Origin: Thermophagus xiamenensis | GTDB taxonomy: Bacteria; Bacteroidota; Bacteroidia; Bacteroidales; Marinilabiliaceae | Direction: 5' to 3' | DNA: 64,000 nt | NCBI RefSeq assembly: GCF_900112795.1 | Contig: NZ_FONA01000013.1 | Location: 1-64,000 of the forward strand | Shown: positions 9,453-17,190 of the stretch, in pieces | How the letters are laid out: each line of letters opens with the position of its first letter | Numbering within the stretch: position 1 is the first letter of the stretch | Position numbers and translations under genes: made by a program | Notes under the pieces: model-generated | Told to the model about the DNA's origin: nothing | The model's database searches: none | Seen by the model: the letters and a program-made list of their open reading frames with translations, nothing else

Positions 9453-9849
9453 AAGAAGTTTTGTCAAAATGCAATTTTTGAACAATAAAATGAATGATTA
9501 TTTGTGAAGTGTTTTAGGTATATTGATATTCAGTGGATTAATTGATTGTAAGGAGTTGGGCTTGATGCGGGAGCTGTTTTAAAACTGTTTTGGATATTGG
9601 TTTCGTTAACGTTTTGGGTTCTGAAATAACACTTAAGAAATGGTGTCTTAGTTTCTTATATGTAAAATGGGTGTTTTATAAAAGTATTGGATATTGCCTG
9701 ATAATATGCAAATATTATTTTTTATTTTGGATTTTGTATGTTTTAGTAAATTAGCTTCTTTAGGTTATCAATGTGAAAATATTTAGAAAGGTGATTTGTG
9801 TGTTGAAATATAGTTGGTTTATTTGATTGAGCAGTCCAGGTTAATTCAA
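9453..9849. other. Divergent intergenic region between E2 and gntR
   Basis: No gene or structured RNA was seen. The AT-rich sequence separates the two identical operators. A CGTTAACG palindrome at 9604-9611 is the only other symmetric site noted, and its meaning is unclear. Confidence 0.5.
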
Positions 9850-9862
9850 TTGTAAATACAAG
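9850..9862. promoter_or_regulatory. GntR/HutC-type operator copy 2, upstream of gntR
   Basis: TTGTAAATACAAG is identical over 13 bases to the site at the E2 promoter. It lies about 50 bases upstream of the gntR -7 box and 70 upstream of the gntR start. The two copies at either end of the divergent region point to joint control and autoregulation by the adjacent GntR protein, possibly with looping. Confidence 0.75.
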
Positions 9863-9910
9863 AAGTTAAATATATATATTCAGGATTTTCCTTATTTTTT
9901 AAAATAATTC

Positions 9911-9918
9911 TAAATTTG
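9911..9918 (+). promoter_or_regulatory. Candidate -7 box of gntR
   Basis: TAAATTTG matches TAnnTTTG and lies 13 bases before the first ATG (9932) and 25 bases before the second (9944). The short leader argues for the second ATG as the real start. No clear -33 TTTG element was found at ideal spacing. Confidence 0.45.
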
Positions 9919-9931
9919 TAGGAAATACAGA

Positions 9932-10660
9932 ATGAAAATCGTTATGGAAGAGAAATCAGTTCCGCATTACAGACGGTTGTATGAGCAGCTCCGTAAAGGA
10001 ATTGTTGACGGGATTTATAAAGAGGGCGATTTGTTACCATCAGAAAATGAGTTGTGTGCCCTTCATAATTTAACTCGTCCAACGGTTCGAAAAGCGTTGG
10101 ATTTATTAGCTCACGAAGGTTTTATAAAGAAGCAGCAAGGGCTGGGAAGTATTGTTCATAAATTACCTAAAGGAATTGGTATTTTGTCGATTGCAGGAAC
10201 CACTACAGCTATAGGAAAGAAAAATTTAAAAACGACTACAGTAGTTCGTCCCCGCGTTCAAAATTGGCCTTCGGATTTCTTTTTTGCATTGAGCGATGAA
10301 TTTAAGACAGTAGGCTGTATTTATTTTGAGAGAGTTCGATTTGTTAACGATCATCCAATATTTTATGAACAGACTTATTTGCCTAACATCAATTTGCCTA
10401 GGTTTACTTCACGGAATTTAGACAATAAATCTCTGTTTGATCTTCTTCGTCAAAACTATCAGTTAGAAATAAAGGGTGGAGAACAATATCTTAAAGCAAT
10501 TGAAGCTGTTGATGAAAAAATTTGTGAATATTTAAATATTCGCACCGGTCAGCCGGTTCTTTATCTTTCTCGAAAACTGGAAACCAATAGAATCAATTTT
10601 AGCTTTTTTTCGTTTATGTATTGCAACACCAGTGATTTTTCTTTATATGGGGTGTTTTAA
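9932..10660 (+). CDS. GntR-family (HutC/UTRA) transcriptional regulator
   Basis: The N-terminal winged helix (about residues 8-75) includes PHYRRLYEQLRKGI, GDLLPSENEL and RPTVRKALDLL, with a G-L-G wing. The remainder (about 85-240) is a UTRA effector-binding domain, which in this subfamily binds sugar phosphates or other small metabolites. The protein is 242 residues; the Met at codon 5 (9944) is a possible start given the promoter position. It is divergent from the E2-E1-PHP-SDR-SorE-like-FSA genes and flanked by two identical palindromes of the GntR type. It is thus the likely repressor of that cluster. Its stop is only 8 bases from the convergent araC gene. Confidence 0.9.
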   Translation: MKIVMEEKSVPHYRRLYEQLRKGIVDGIYKEGDLLPSENELCALHNLTRPTVRKALDLLAHEGFIKKQQGLGSIVHKLPKGIGILSIAGTTTAIGKKNLKTTTVVRPRVQNWPSDFFFALSDEFKTVGCIYFERVRFVNDHPIFYEQTYLPNINLPRFTSRNLDNKSLFDLLRQNYQLEIKGGEQYLKAIEAVDEKICEYLNIRTGQPVLYLSRKLETNRINFSFFSFMYCNTSDFSLYGVF

Positions 10661-10668
10661 TGTGGCAT

Positions 10669-11535
10669 TTACTTTTTCCTGACTTCAGAAGGGGGAACGC
10701 CCATTTTATTTTTGTATAAGCGGCTGAAATAATGTGTCGATTCAAAACCTGTTTCATAGGCTACTTCCTTTATGGACATATCAGTAGACAATAATAACTC
10801 TTTCGCCCTCATTAATCGAAGGTGTAAATGGTATTGACCCGGTGATACTCCCGTGTGTTTTTTGAACATCTTCCTAAAGTAGGAATACCCGAGGTTTAAA
10901 GAGGAAGCTAGCTCTTTGAAATTTATTTCTTTATCTACATTTTCCCGAATTATGAATTTGGCATTTTCCATAGCTAATTCAAGTGCTGTTCCTTTAAAAT
11001 GACGATTTTTTACGTAAGAAACCAAAGAGCCTAACAACCTGATCGCTATCCCGGATGAAATTAACTGAAATCCTGGTCGTTCCTTCTGAGCTAATTCAAA
11101 AATCTTATAATAACAATCAATAAAACTTTCTTTTAATCCGCACTCTATTATTGGTGTTTTAGAGTTTAGTATCGGGTTTTTGAATAGTCTTTCTACTATA
11201 TCCCCTTCAATACCAATATAATGTTCTGTCCAACCGGTTTTTCTTTCCGGTCGGTAGCGATGCCACATTCCCGGCTTTATGAGCATGATCGTTCCCGAAT
11301 TAATATGAAATTTCCCTGATTTTGTTTCCAGTATACCTTTCCCTTCTGTAATGTAATTAATTTGGTATTCGGAAAGAATCCTGCCATTTTCCCATTGAAA
11401 AAAATAACCTGTCGGGTGTTCAGGTGAAGGGTATATGGCTCCAGGTTTAACGGTGGCACATCCTACTACATTGAAGGAAATGCCCCATTCCTTATCTTCT
11501 TGGTTAGTAGTAAGATATTTAAAGAAATCCTCCAT
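10669..11535 (-). CDS. AraC-family transcriptional regulator, probable rhamnose regulator
   Basis: This 288-residue protein has an N-terminal cupin-like sugar-sensing region (about 20-160; includes GMWHRYRPERKTGWTEHY) and a C-terminal double helix-turn-helix (about 185-288). The latter contains IKEVAYETGFESTHYFSRLYK, the usual AraC signature. It is divergent from rhaT across 466 bases. Bacteroidota rhamnose operons are known to use AraC-family activators, so control of rhaT-rhaA-rhaB-rhaD is the natural inference from position. The effector and binding site are not shown. Confidence 0.85.
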   Translation of the reverse strand: MEDFFKYLTTNQEDKEWGISFNVVGCATVKPGAIYPSPEHPTGYFFQWENGRILSEYQINYITEGKGILETKSGKFHINSGTIMLIKPGMWHRYRPERKTGWTEHYIGIEGDIVERLFKNPILNSKTPIIECGLKESFIDCYYKIFELAQKERPGFQLISSGIAIRLLGSLVSYVKNRHFKGTALELAMENAKFIIRENVDKEINFKELASSLNLGYSYFRKMFKKHTGVSPGQYHLHLRLMRAKELLLSTDMSIKEVAYETGFESTHYFSRLYKNKMGVPPSEVRKK

Positions 11536-12001
11536 AATGGCCCCTTTATGTTTTTTTTAATAAATGTTTTAGGATGGTAAAAATAGTGAATTATTTGTAA
11601 TACCCAATACTTGTGTTTTTTTAAAGTAATTATTGAAAATGAGCTATTTCCGGGAAGTTAAAATTTATTGTTTAACCTGGCAAGAGTGTTATTGATTTGA
11701 TTTAAAACCTGATATTCATGGCTGTTGTTTTGGTTTCTGAATCGTTATTTTGGAAAAATTAACCAGTGTTGAGAGGATGCAATCTTTATTTTATCTTTTA
11801 TCTTATTGGACATTAATATGAATTGGTAATTTCCGGCATGTTTGTTTTTCTCTGTGATGATTTTAACTTAAAGAATTGTAATTTATAAACAAGTGTCAAA
11901 TTAGTTAACTCAAATGCCAGTTTGTGTATTGATTGGTTTTTGGGGTTTAAATACTTTTGAGAATTGTTTAATGTTTTTAATCTTTTATTTGGTTCTTGAT
12001 T
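11536..12001. other. araC-rhaT divergent intergenic region
   Basis: No gene is seen; short frames here have no recognisable family. A -7 box TACTTTTG lies at 11952-11959, about 43 bases before the rhaT ATG. No obvious palindromic or direct-repeat AraC site stands out by eye. Confidence 0.5.
11952..11959 (+). promoter_or_regulatory. Candidate -7 box of the rhamnose operon
   Basis: TACTTTTG fits TAnnTTTG and would give a leader of about 35 bases to the rhaT ATG at 12002. The nearest TTTG (11921-11924) and TTG (11933-11935) upstream are not at the ideal 19-21 base spacing, as might be expected of an activator-dependent promoter. Confidence 0.5.
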
Positions 12002-13015
12002 ATGAATGCAATTCAAGGAATTCTTCTAATTGCCATTGGTAGTATTGGAGCTGCCAGTTTTTACGTTCCCTTTAAAAAGGTGAAAGTTTGGTCTTGGGAA
12101 AGTTATTGGATTATGCAAGGTTTTGCTGCCTGGCTACTGGTACCTTTTTTGTTCGCCTGGCTCACAGTTCCTGATAACGCACTTTTCGAGGTGTTGGCTA
12201 ATGCTCCGACAAAACCCAAAATGTTGGCCATTTTATTTGGTATTTTATGGGGAATTGGAGGCCTCACTTTTGGTCTTTCTATTCGTTATTTGGGGGTTGC
12301 TTTGGGACAAAGTCTTGCTCTTGGTCTAACCGCTGCTTTTGGTACATTAGTGCCACCCCTGGTTAATCCCGACGAATCTTTGTCATTGATTTTGGTTTTG
12401 GGAGTTGGAATTTGTGTGGCAGGCATTGCCATTATTGGTTATGCCGGGTCATTGAAAAATAAAACCATGTCCGAGGAACAGCGAAAGGCAGCCGTTGCTG
12501 AGTTCGCTTTAAAGAAGGGAATTTTGATTGCCGTCCTGGCAGGTGTTATGAGTGCCTGCTTTAACTATGGGCTTGAAGCTGCCAAACCTATTGAGGAGCT
12601 TACTCGTTCTTACGGAACGAATCCCTTGTTTCTCAAGAACCCTTCTCTTGTCTTTATTCTTTGGGGGGGATTTTTGACCAATGCTGTGTATTGTGTATAT
12701 TTAAATATAAAAAAGAAAACTTATCGTGACTATTTTGGGTCCGGACTACATATATTTTTTAACAACCTGTTCTTTACCTTTCTGGCCGGATTTCTCTGGT
12801 TTCTACAGTTTCATTTCCTGGGCATGGGACAAAGCAAACTCCCTGAGGATATTGCTGTTTTTGGATGGAGTATTTTAATGGCTTTAAACATTTCTTTTAG
12901 CAATATTTGGGGAATTATTCTGAAAGAGTGGAAAGGTGCTAGCCGAAAAACAATGTGGGTCTTAGTGGCTGGGATTATTGTACTTATTGCATCTACTTTC
13001 GTTGTGAGTTTATAG
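12002..13015 (+). CDS. rhaT: L-rhamnose-proton symporter RhaT
   Basis: This 337-residue inner-membrane protein has about ten hydrophobic segments, with RhaT-specific sequence at the N-terminus (QGILLIAIGSIGAASFYVPF) and the central GGLTFGLSIRYLGVALGQS block. The ATG at 12002 is preferred over a TTG six bases earlier. It is the first gene of the rhamnose operon, with rhaA 124 bases downstream. It imports L-rhamnose with protons from the periplasm, where the SusCD system and secreted hydrolases would deliver it. Confidence 0.93.
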   Translation: MNAIQGILLIAIGSIGAASFYVPFKKVKVWSWESYWIMQGFAAWLLVPFLFAWLTVPDNALFEVLANAPTKPKMLAILFGILWGIGGLTFGLSIRYLGVALGQSLALGLTAAFGTLVPPLVNPDESLSLILVLGVGICVAGIAIIGYAGSLKNKTMSEEQRKAAVAEFALKKGILIAVLAGVMSACFNYGLEAAKPIEELTRSYGTNPLFLKNPSLVFILWGGFLTNAVYCVYLNIKKKTYRDYFGSGLHIFFNNLFFTFLAGFLWFLQFHFLGMGQSKLPEDIAVFGWSILMALNISFSNIWGIILKEWKGASRKTMWVLVAGIIVLIASTFVVSL

Positions 13016-13048
13016 TTTTAATCGAATACAAATAATTAACCCTGAAGG

Positions 13049-13134
13049 TAAGCGTTGTGGCAGATCGGGAAAATAAACGGTTTGATTGACGCTTATTCTT
13101 CATAATGGGCATTTTAAACTAATTTAAACCGTTT
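13049..13134 (+). promoter_or_regulatory. Interleaved inverted repeats in the rhaT-rhaA spacer
   Basis: Two inverted-repeat pairs alternate: TAAGCGT (13049-13055) with ACGCTTA (13089-13095), and AAACGGTTT (13075-13083) with AAACCGTTT (13126-13134). The last arm ends 5 bases before the rhaA ATG. The order a-b-a'-b' would allow two mutually exclusive hairpins or a pseudoknot in the mRNA. The 9-bp pair is less likely by chance than the 7-bp pair. Confidence 0.4.
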
Positions 13135-13139
13135 TACTT

Positions 13140-14414
13140 ATGACAAATAAAAATAAGCACGTAGAAGAGGCATATGCCCTTGCTAAAGAGCAATACGCCA
13201 ATCTTGGTGTCGATACCGATGCCGTTCTTGAAAAAATGAATGAAATTGTTGTCAGCCTTCATTGTTGGCAAGCTGATGATGTAAGTGGATTTGAAACCCC
13301 CGACGCAGAACTAGGCGGAGGTGGTATTCAAGTTACAGGTAATTATCCAGGTAAACCCAGGTCTATTGACGAAATGAGAGCCGATTTGCAAAAGGTATTC
13401 TCATTACTTCCCGGTAAACAAAGACTGAGTCTACATGCTATTTACGGTGAATTTGACGGAAAACAGGTAGATCGGGATGCTATTGATGTGGAACATTTTC
13501 AGGGATGGATCGACTGGGCTAAACAACAGGGAATAGGATTGGATTTTAATGCCACCTGTTTTTCTCATCCATTTGCTGATGATGGTTTTACCCTCTCCAG
13601 CAAAAATGAAAAAATACGTCGTTTCTGGATCGATCATGTGAAAGCATGCCGTAAAATTGCTGCTGAATTTGGAAAACAACTGGGAACCCCTTCTGTTCAT
13701 AACCTATGGATCCCTGACGGCTCAAAAGATTATCCGGTCGACAGGGCAGGCTACAGGGCTATCCTCAAGAATTCTCTCGATGAAATTTATGCCGAAGAAT
13801 ATCCTAAAGAATACCTGAAAGATGCTATGGAATGCAAACTTTTTGGTATTGGATCCGAGGCAATGGTGGTCGGTTCCCACGAGTTTTACATGGGGTACAC
13901 TATTCAAAACAAAAAACTACTTTGTCTTGATAATGGTCATTTCCATCCTACTGAACAAGTTGGGGACAAAATTTCCGCGGTTTTACAATTTCTCGATGAA
14001 ATTTTACTTCATGTAACTCGCGGGGTCCGCTGGGATAGTGATCACATTGTAACCCTGAACGACGAAATAATGCTCATTGCTCAAGAAATTGTTCGTAACA
14101 ATTATTTGAATCGGGTGAATATAGGTCTCGATTTCTTTGATGGCAGTGTGAATCGTGTGGGTGCTTATGTGGTCGGTGCCAGGGCAACCCAGCAAGCATT
14201 CTTACAAGCTTTGCTCGAACCCACACAAACACTTCTGAATTATGAGGAAAATGCTCGCTATTTCGAGCGTCTGGCTCTTATGGAAACCATGAAAACCAGA
14301 TTGTTTGGAGCCGTTTGGGATTATTATTGTCTAAAAAATAATGTCCCTGTTGGTGGCGATTTTATAACAGAGGTTGTGAATTATGAAAATGAGGTCCTGA
14401 AAAAAAGAAAATGA
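13140..14414 (+). CDS. rhaA: L-rhamnose isomerase
   Basis: This cytoplasmic Mn-dependent TIM-barrel enzyme converts L-rhamnose to L-rhamnulose. The 424-residue product has normal RhaA length, with recognisable blocks QADDVSGFE (about 40-48), GGGIQVTGNYPGKPR, LSLHAIYGE, HNLWIPDGSKD, LDNGHFHPTE and RGVRWDSDHIV. These include the metal-binding Glu, Asp and His residues. It lies between rhaT and the kinase gene, which starts 15 bases after its stop. Confidence 0.97.
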   Translation: MTNKNKHVEEAYALAKEQYANLGVDTDAVLEKMNEIVVSLHCWQADDVSGFETPDAELGGGGIQVTGNYPGKPRSIDEMRADLQKVFSLLPGKQRLSLHAIYGEFDGKQVDRDAIDVEHFQGWIDWAKQQGIGLDFNATCFSHPFADDGFTLSSKNEKIRRFWIDHVKACRKIAAEFGKQLGTPSVHNLWIPDGSKDYPVDRAGYRAILKNSLDEIYAEEYPKEYLKDAMECKLFGIGSEAMVVGSHEFYMGYTIQNKKLLCLDNGHFHPTEQVGDKISAVLQFLDEILLHVTRGVRWDSDHIVTLNDEIMLIAQEIVRNNYLNRVNIGLDFFDGSVNRVGAYVVGARATQQAFLQALLEPTQTLLNYEENARYFERLALMETMKTRLFGAVWDYYCLKNNVPVGGDFITEVVNYENEVLKKRK

Positions 14415-14429
14415 ATTTTTTGTGGTAAT

Positions 14430-15800
14430 ATGGAAAAAGTAATCGCCGTTTTTGACGTTGGTAAAACCAATAAAAAGTTGCTTTTGTTCAACCCAAAATT
14501 GGAGCTGGTCTATCAGGACGAACAAAAAATACCACCTGTGTTGGACGATGACGGCTTTGAGTGCGATGACATTGATTTTATTGAAGAGTGGGTCAAAACC
14601 TCTTTGGATAGGCTTCTCCGTGGTGGAAAATTTAATGTTTTGGGAGTTAACTTTTCCACCTACGGGGCCTCCCTGCTCTTTTTGGACAATAAGGGGCAAC
14701 GTATCACGCCTCTTTACAACTACCTGAAGCCTATTCCGGAAATCGTCCAAAATCAATGGTATCAGGACAATGGTGGGAAAGATGAATTTTGCCGTAAAAC
14801 AGCCAGTCCTCCATTGGAAGCCATGCTCAATTCTGGGGTCCAGATACTTTGGTTGAAACGTTTCAAAGACCATCTATTTAAGAAGGTTAATCATATCCTT
14901 CATTTTCCCCAATATCTGTCCTTTATTTTAACACAAAAGGTAGTCGCCGATTATACTTCTATTGGCTGCCACACAGGTTTGTGGGATTTTGATACCATGA
15001 CGTACCACCCCTGGCTCCTAAAAGAAGGAATATTTTTACCCCAACCCATAAATAATTCTGAAAAGTTCCAAATAGATTTTGGTGGAAATAAGCTATGGGT
15101 AGGAATCGGAATTCACGACAGCTCTGCCTCTCTGGCTCCTTATTTGTTGGCTAAAGTTGAGCCCTTTATTCTGCTTTCTACCGGTACCTGGTGCATCAAT
15201 ATGAATCCTTTTAATCATCATCCGTTAACTTTGGAGCAACTCAAAAATGATTGTCTTTCCTATCTGAGTATTGATAAAAAGCCTGTAAAATCTTCCAGAT
15301 TCTTTTTAGGGCATATTCACGACTTGAATGTAAATAGGTTGTGTGAACATTTTAATGTAGGAAATGACTATTTTAAAAGAGTGGTGGCCAATGATCAACT
15401 AATCAAAAGCTTTATGAAGGATGGGAAAAATTCTTCCAGTGCATTCTTTAGGTTCGGAGTTCCCGATAATTTTGTTGATGACCAGATCGACTTAAATGCA
15501 TTTAATTCGTTTGAAGAGGCTTATCACCGCCTTATGTTTGATTTAACTCGCATGAATGTTCGGTCCATTAATTTAATCCTTGATAAAACAAACGGCATAA
15601 AGAATATTTTCATTTCTGGTGGGTTTGCCAAAAATGAAATTTTTGTGAAATTAATAGCCGCATTTTTCCCGGAAATGAATGTTTATACCTCCAACATTGA
15701 TAATGCATCGGCCCTCGGAGCTGCAATGGTTATTGCTGATATTTTTGGTGAGCAGCCAATACCAGAAATCAATTTAAATTTAAAACAGGTAACATTTTAA
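14430..15800 (+). CDS. rhaB: FGGY-family sugar kinase, probable rhamnulokinase
   Basis: This 456-residue kinase opens with FDVGKTNKKLLLF, the phosphate-1 motif of the FGGY/actin-like ATPase fold. It continues with GVNFSTYGASLLFLD and ends with IFISGGFAKNEIFVKLIAAFF and DNASALGAAM, the adenosine region. It is shorter and divergent compared with E. coli RhaB, so the assignment to L-rhamnulose 1-phosphorylation rests mainly on its position between rhaA and the class II aldolase. It acts in the cytoplasm. The gene symbol is by context. Confidence 0.8.
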   Translation: MEKVIAVFDVGKTNKKLLLFNPKLELVYQDEQKIPPVLDDDGFECDDIDFIEEWVKTSLDRLLRGGKFNVLGVNFSTYGASLLFLDNKGQRITPLYNYLKPIPEIVQNQWYQDNGGKDEFCRKTASPPLEAMLNSGVQILWLKRFKDHLFKKVNHILHFPQYLSFILTQKVVADYTSIGCHTGLWDFDTMTYHPWLLKEGIFLPQPINNSEKFQIDFGGNKLWVGIGIHDSSASLAPYLLAKVEPFILLSTGTWCINMNPFNHHPLTLEQLKNDCLSYLSIDKKPVKSSRFFLGHIHDLNVNRLCEHFNVGNDYFKRVVANDQLIKSFMKDGKNSSSAFFRFGVPDNFVDDQIDLNAFNSFEEAYHRLMFDLTRMNVRSINLILDKTNGIKNIFISGGFAKNEIFVKLIAAFFPEMNVYTSNIDNASALGAAMVIADIFGEQPIPEINLNLKQVTF

Positions 15801-15820
15801 TTATTTTATATCCGACCAAT

Positions 15821-17113
15821 ATGAAAATTGATACCAAATTGATGCATCCCCGTGATCAGATCATTCATACTATTAACAGGATTTATTATCATGGATTAAC
15901 TACTACAACCGGTGGGAATATCTCTGTTATTGATGGTAACGGCGATATTTGGGTGACCCCGTCTGGCATAGACAAGGGGTCGCTTAGGCGAGAGGATATT
16001 ATGGTGGTTCGAAGCGATGGTACTGTTGAAGGGCCTCATAAACCATCCTCCGAATTTCCCTTTCATAAGGCTATTTACGATAACAGGCCGGATATCAAAG
16101 CGGTGATCCATGCCCATCCACCCGCTTTGGTATCTTTCAGCATTGTTCACACTATTCCCGATACCAATGTTATTCCTCAGGCTAAAAATATTTGTGGCCC
16201 CATCGGATATGCTCCCTATGAACTTCCAGGAAGCCAGTTGTTGGGCAACAATATCGCCAAAGTTTTTAAAGAAGCCTATAATGCTGTCATTATGGAAAAC
16301 CATGGCGTTGTTGTTGGAGGAACTGACTTAAAAGATGCCTTTCAGCGTTTTGAAACTCTCGAATTTTGCGCCAGAACTATTATTAATGCTAAAACGATAG
16401 GGTCGGTTAAGTCGTTGAGCGATGAAGATATTGAAAGTTTTGAATCTCAGATTCCTGTGTTGCAACCTGAACAAGATCATGTGGAATATCCCTCGGATGA
16501 GCGGGAAATCCGTCAGCAAATCACCAATATTGTTCGTAGAGCGTGCCAGCAAGGAATGATGATCAGTTCCTACGGTACCGTCTCTTGTCGCTGGAGAAAT
16601 AACGATTTTTTGATCACACCTACTAATGTTCTTCGTTGGGATATTACCCTCGATGACATTGTGCAAATTCGCGATGGGAAAAGGGAACCTGGTAAAGTAC
16701 CCAGTCGTTCCGTTTGGTTACACCAGGAAATTTATCGTAAACACCCTGAAATCAATTCTATTATTCTTACCCAATCTCCATATCTTATGGCTTTTGGTGT
16801 TACCGGTGAGAAGTTTGACGTGCGCACAATCCCAGAAAGCTGGATTTTTCTTCAGGATGTGCCTATAGTACCGTTCGGTTCTCACTTTAAAGGGAAGAAG
16901 ATTATTCCTGAACTTATTTCTAAAGATATTCCCGCTGTGATCATTGAAAATGATTCGGTTTTGGTTACTGGCGACAAATTATTGCAAACCTTCGATCGGC
17001 TAGAAGTGGCCGAATTCAGTGCCAAATCCCTTACCATGGCAAAACCCATCGGACAACTTCAGGCCATTGGTGACAAGGAAGTTGAAGCTTTACGGCAAAA
17101 ATTTCTAAATTAA
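15821..17113 (+). CDS. rhaD: Tandem class II aldolase, probable rhamnulose-1-phosphate aldolase with a degenerate second domain
   Basis: This 430-residue protein carries two class II aldolase domains. Domain 1 (about 1-200) keeps the catalytic Glu (E78) and zinc ligands H97, H99 and H161 (IHAHP, ENHG). Domain 2 (about 222-430) is clearly homologous but has S297 for the Glu, T317 and S319 for the two His, and D378 for the third His. It is therefore probably non-catalytic. The family cleaves L-rhamnulose 1-phosphate to DHAP and L-lactaldehyde. The gene starts 20 bases after the kinase stop. Domain 2 may serve assembly or regulation. No lactaldehyde dehydrogenase or reductase gene is seen nearby. 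Confidence 0.85.
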   Translation: MKIDTKLMHPRDQIIHTINRIYYHGLTTTTGGNISVIDGNGDIWVTPSGIDKGSLRREDIMVVRSDGTVEGPHKPSSEFPFHKAIYDNRPDIKAVIHAHPPALVSFSIVHTIPDTNVIPQAKNICGPIGYAPYELPGSQLLGNNIAKVFKEAYNAVIMENHGVVVGGTDLKDAFQRFETLEFCARTIINAKTIGSVKSLSDEDIESFESQIPVLQPEQDHVEYPSDEREIRQQITNIVRRACQQGMMISSYGTVSCRWRNNDFLITPTNVLRWDITLDDIVQIRDGKREPGKVPSRSVWLHQEIYRKHPEINSIILTQSPYLMAFGVTGEKFDVRTIPESWIFLQDVPIVPFGSHFKGKKIIPELISKDIPAVIIENDSVLVTGDKLLQTFDRLEVAEFSAKSLTMAKPIGQLQAIGDKEVEALRQKFLN

Positions 17114-17190
17114 ATTTGCTTTTAAAGGATATCAAAACCTATTTGAGTAACTTGTTTCGATCAATTGTTTTTCTTTTGACCTTTATAGTT

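Noticed and set aside
11813-12016. 67-codon minus-strand frame upstream of rhaT
   Set aside because: It covers the likely rhaT promoter and start codon, has low-complexity AT-rich coding and no family.
14331-14873. 180-codon open frame antisense to the rhamnulokinase gene
   Set aside because: It lies wholly opposite a recognised kinase gene, has no family resemblance and follows from codon usage of the sense strand.
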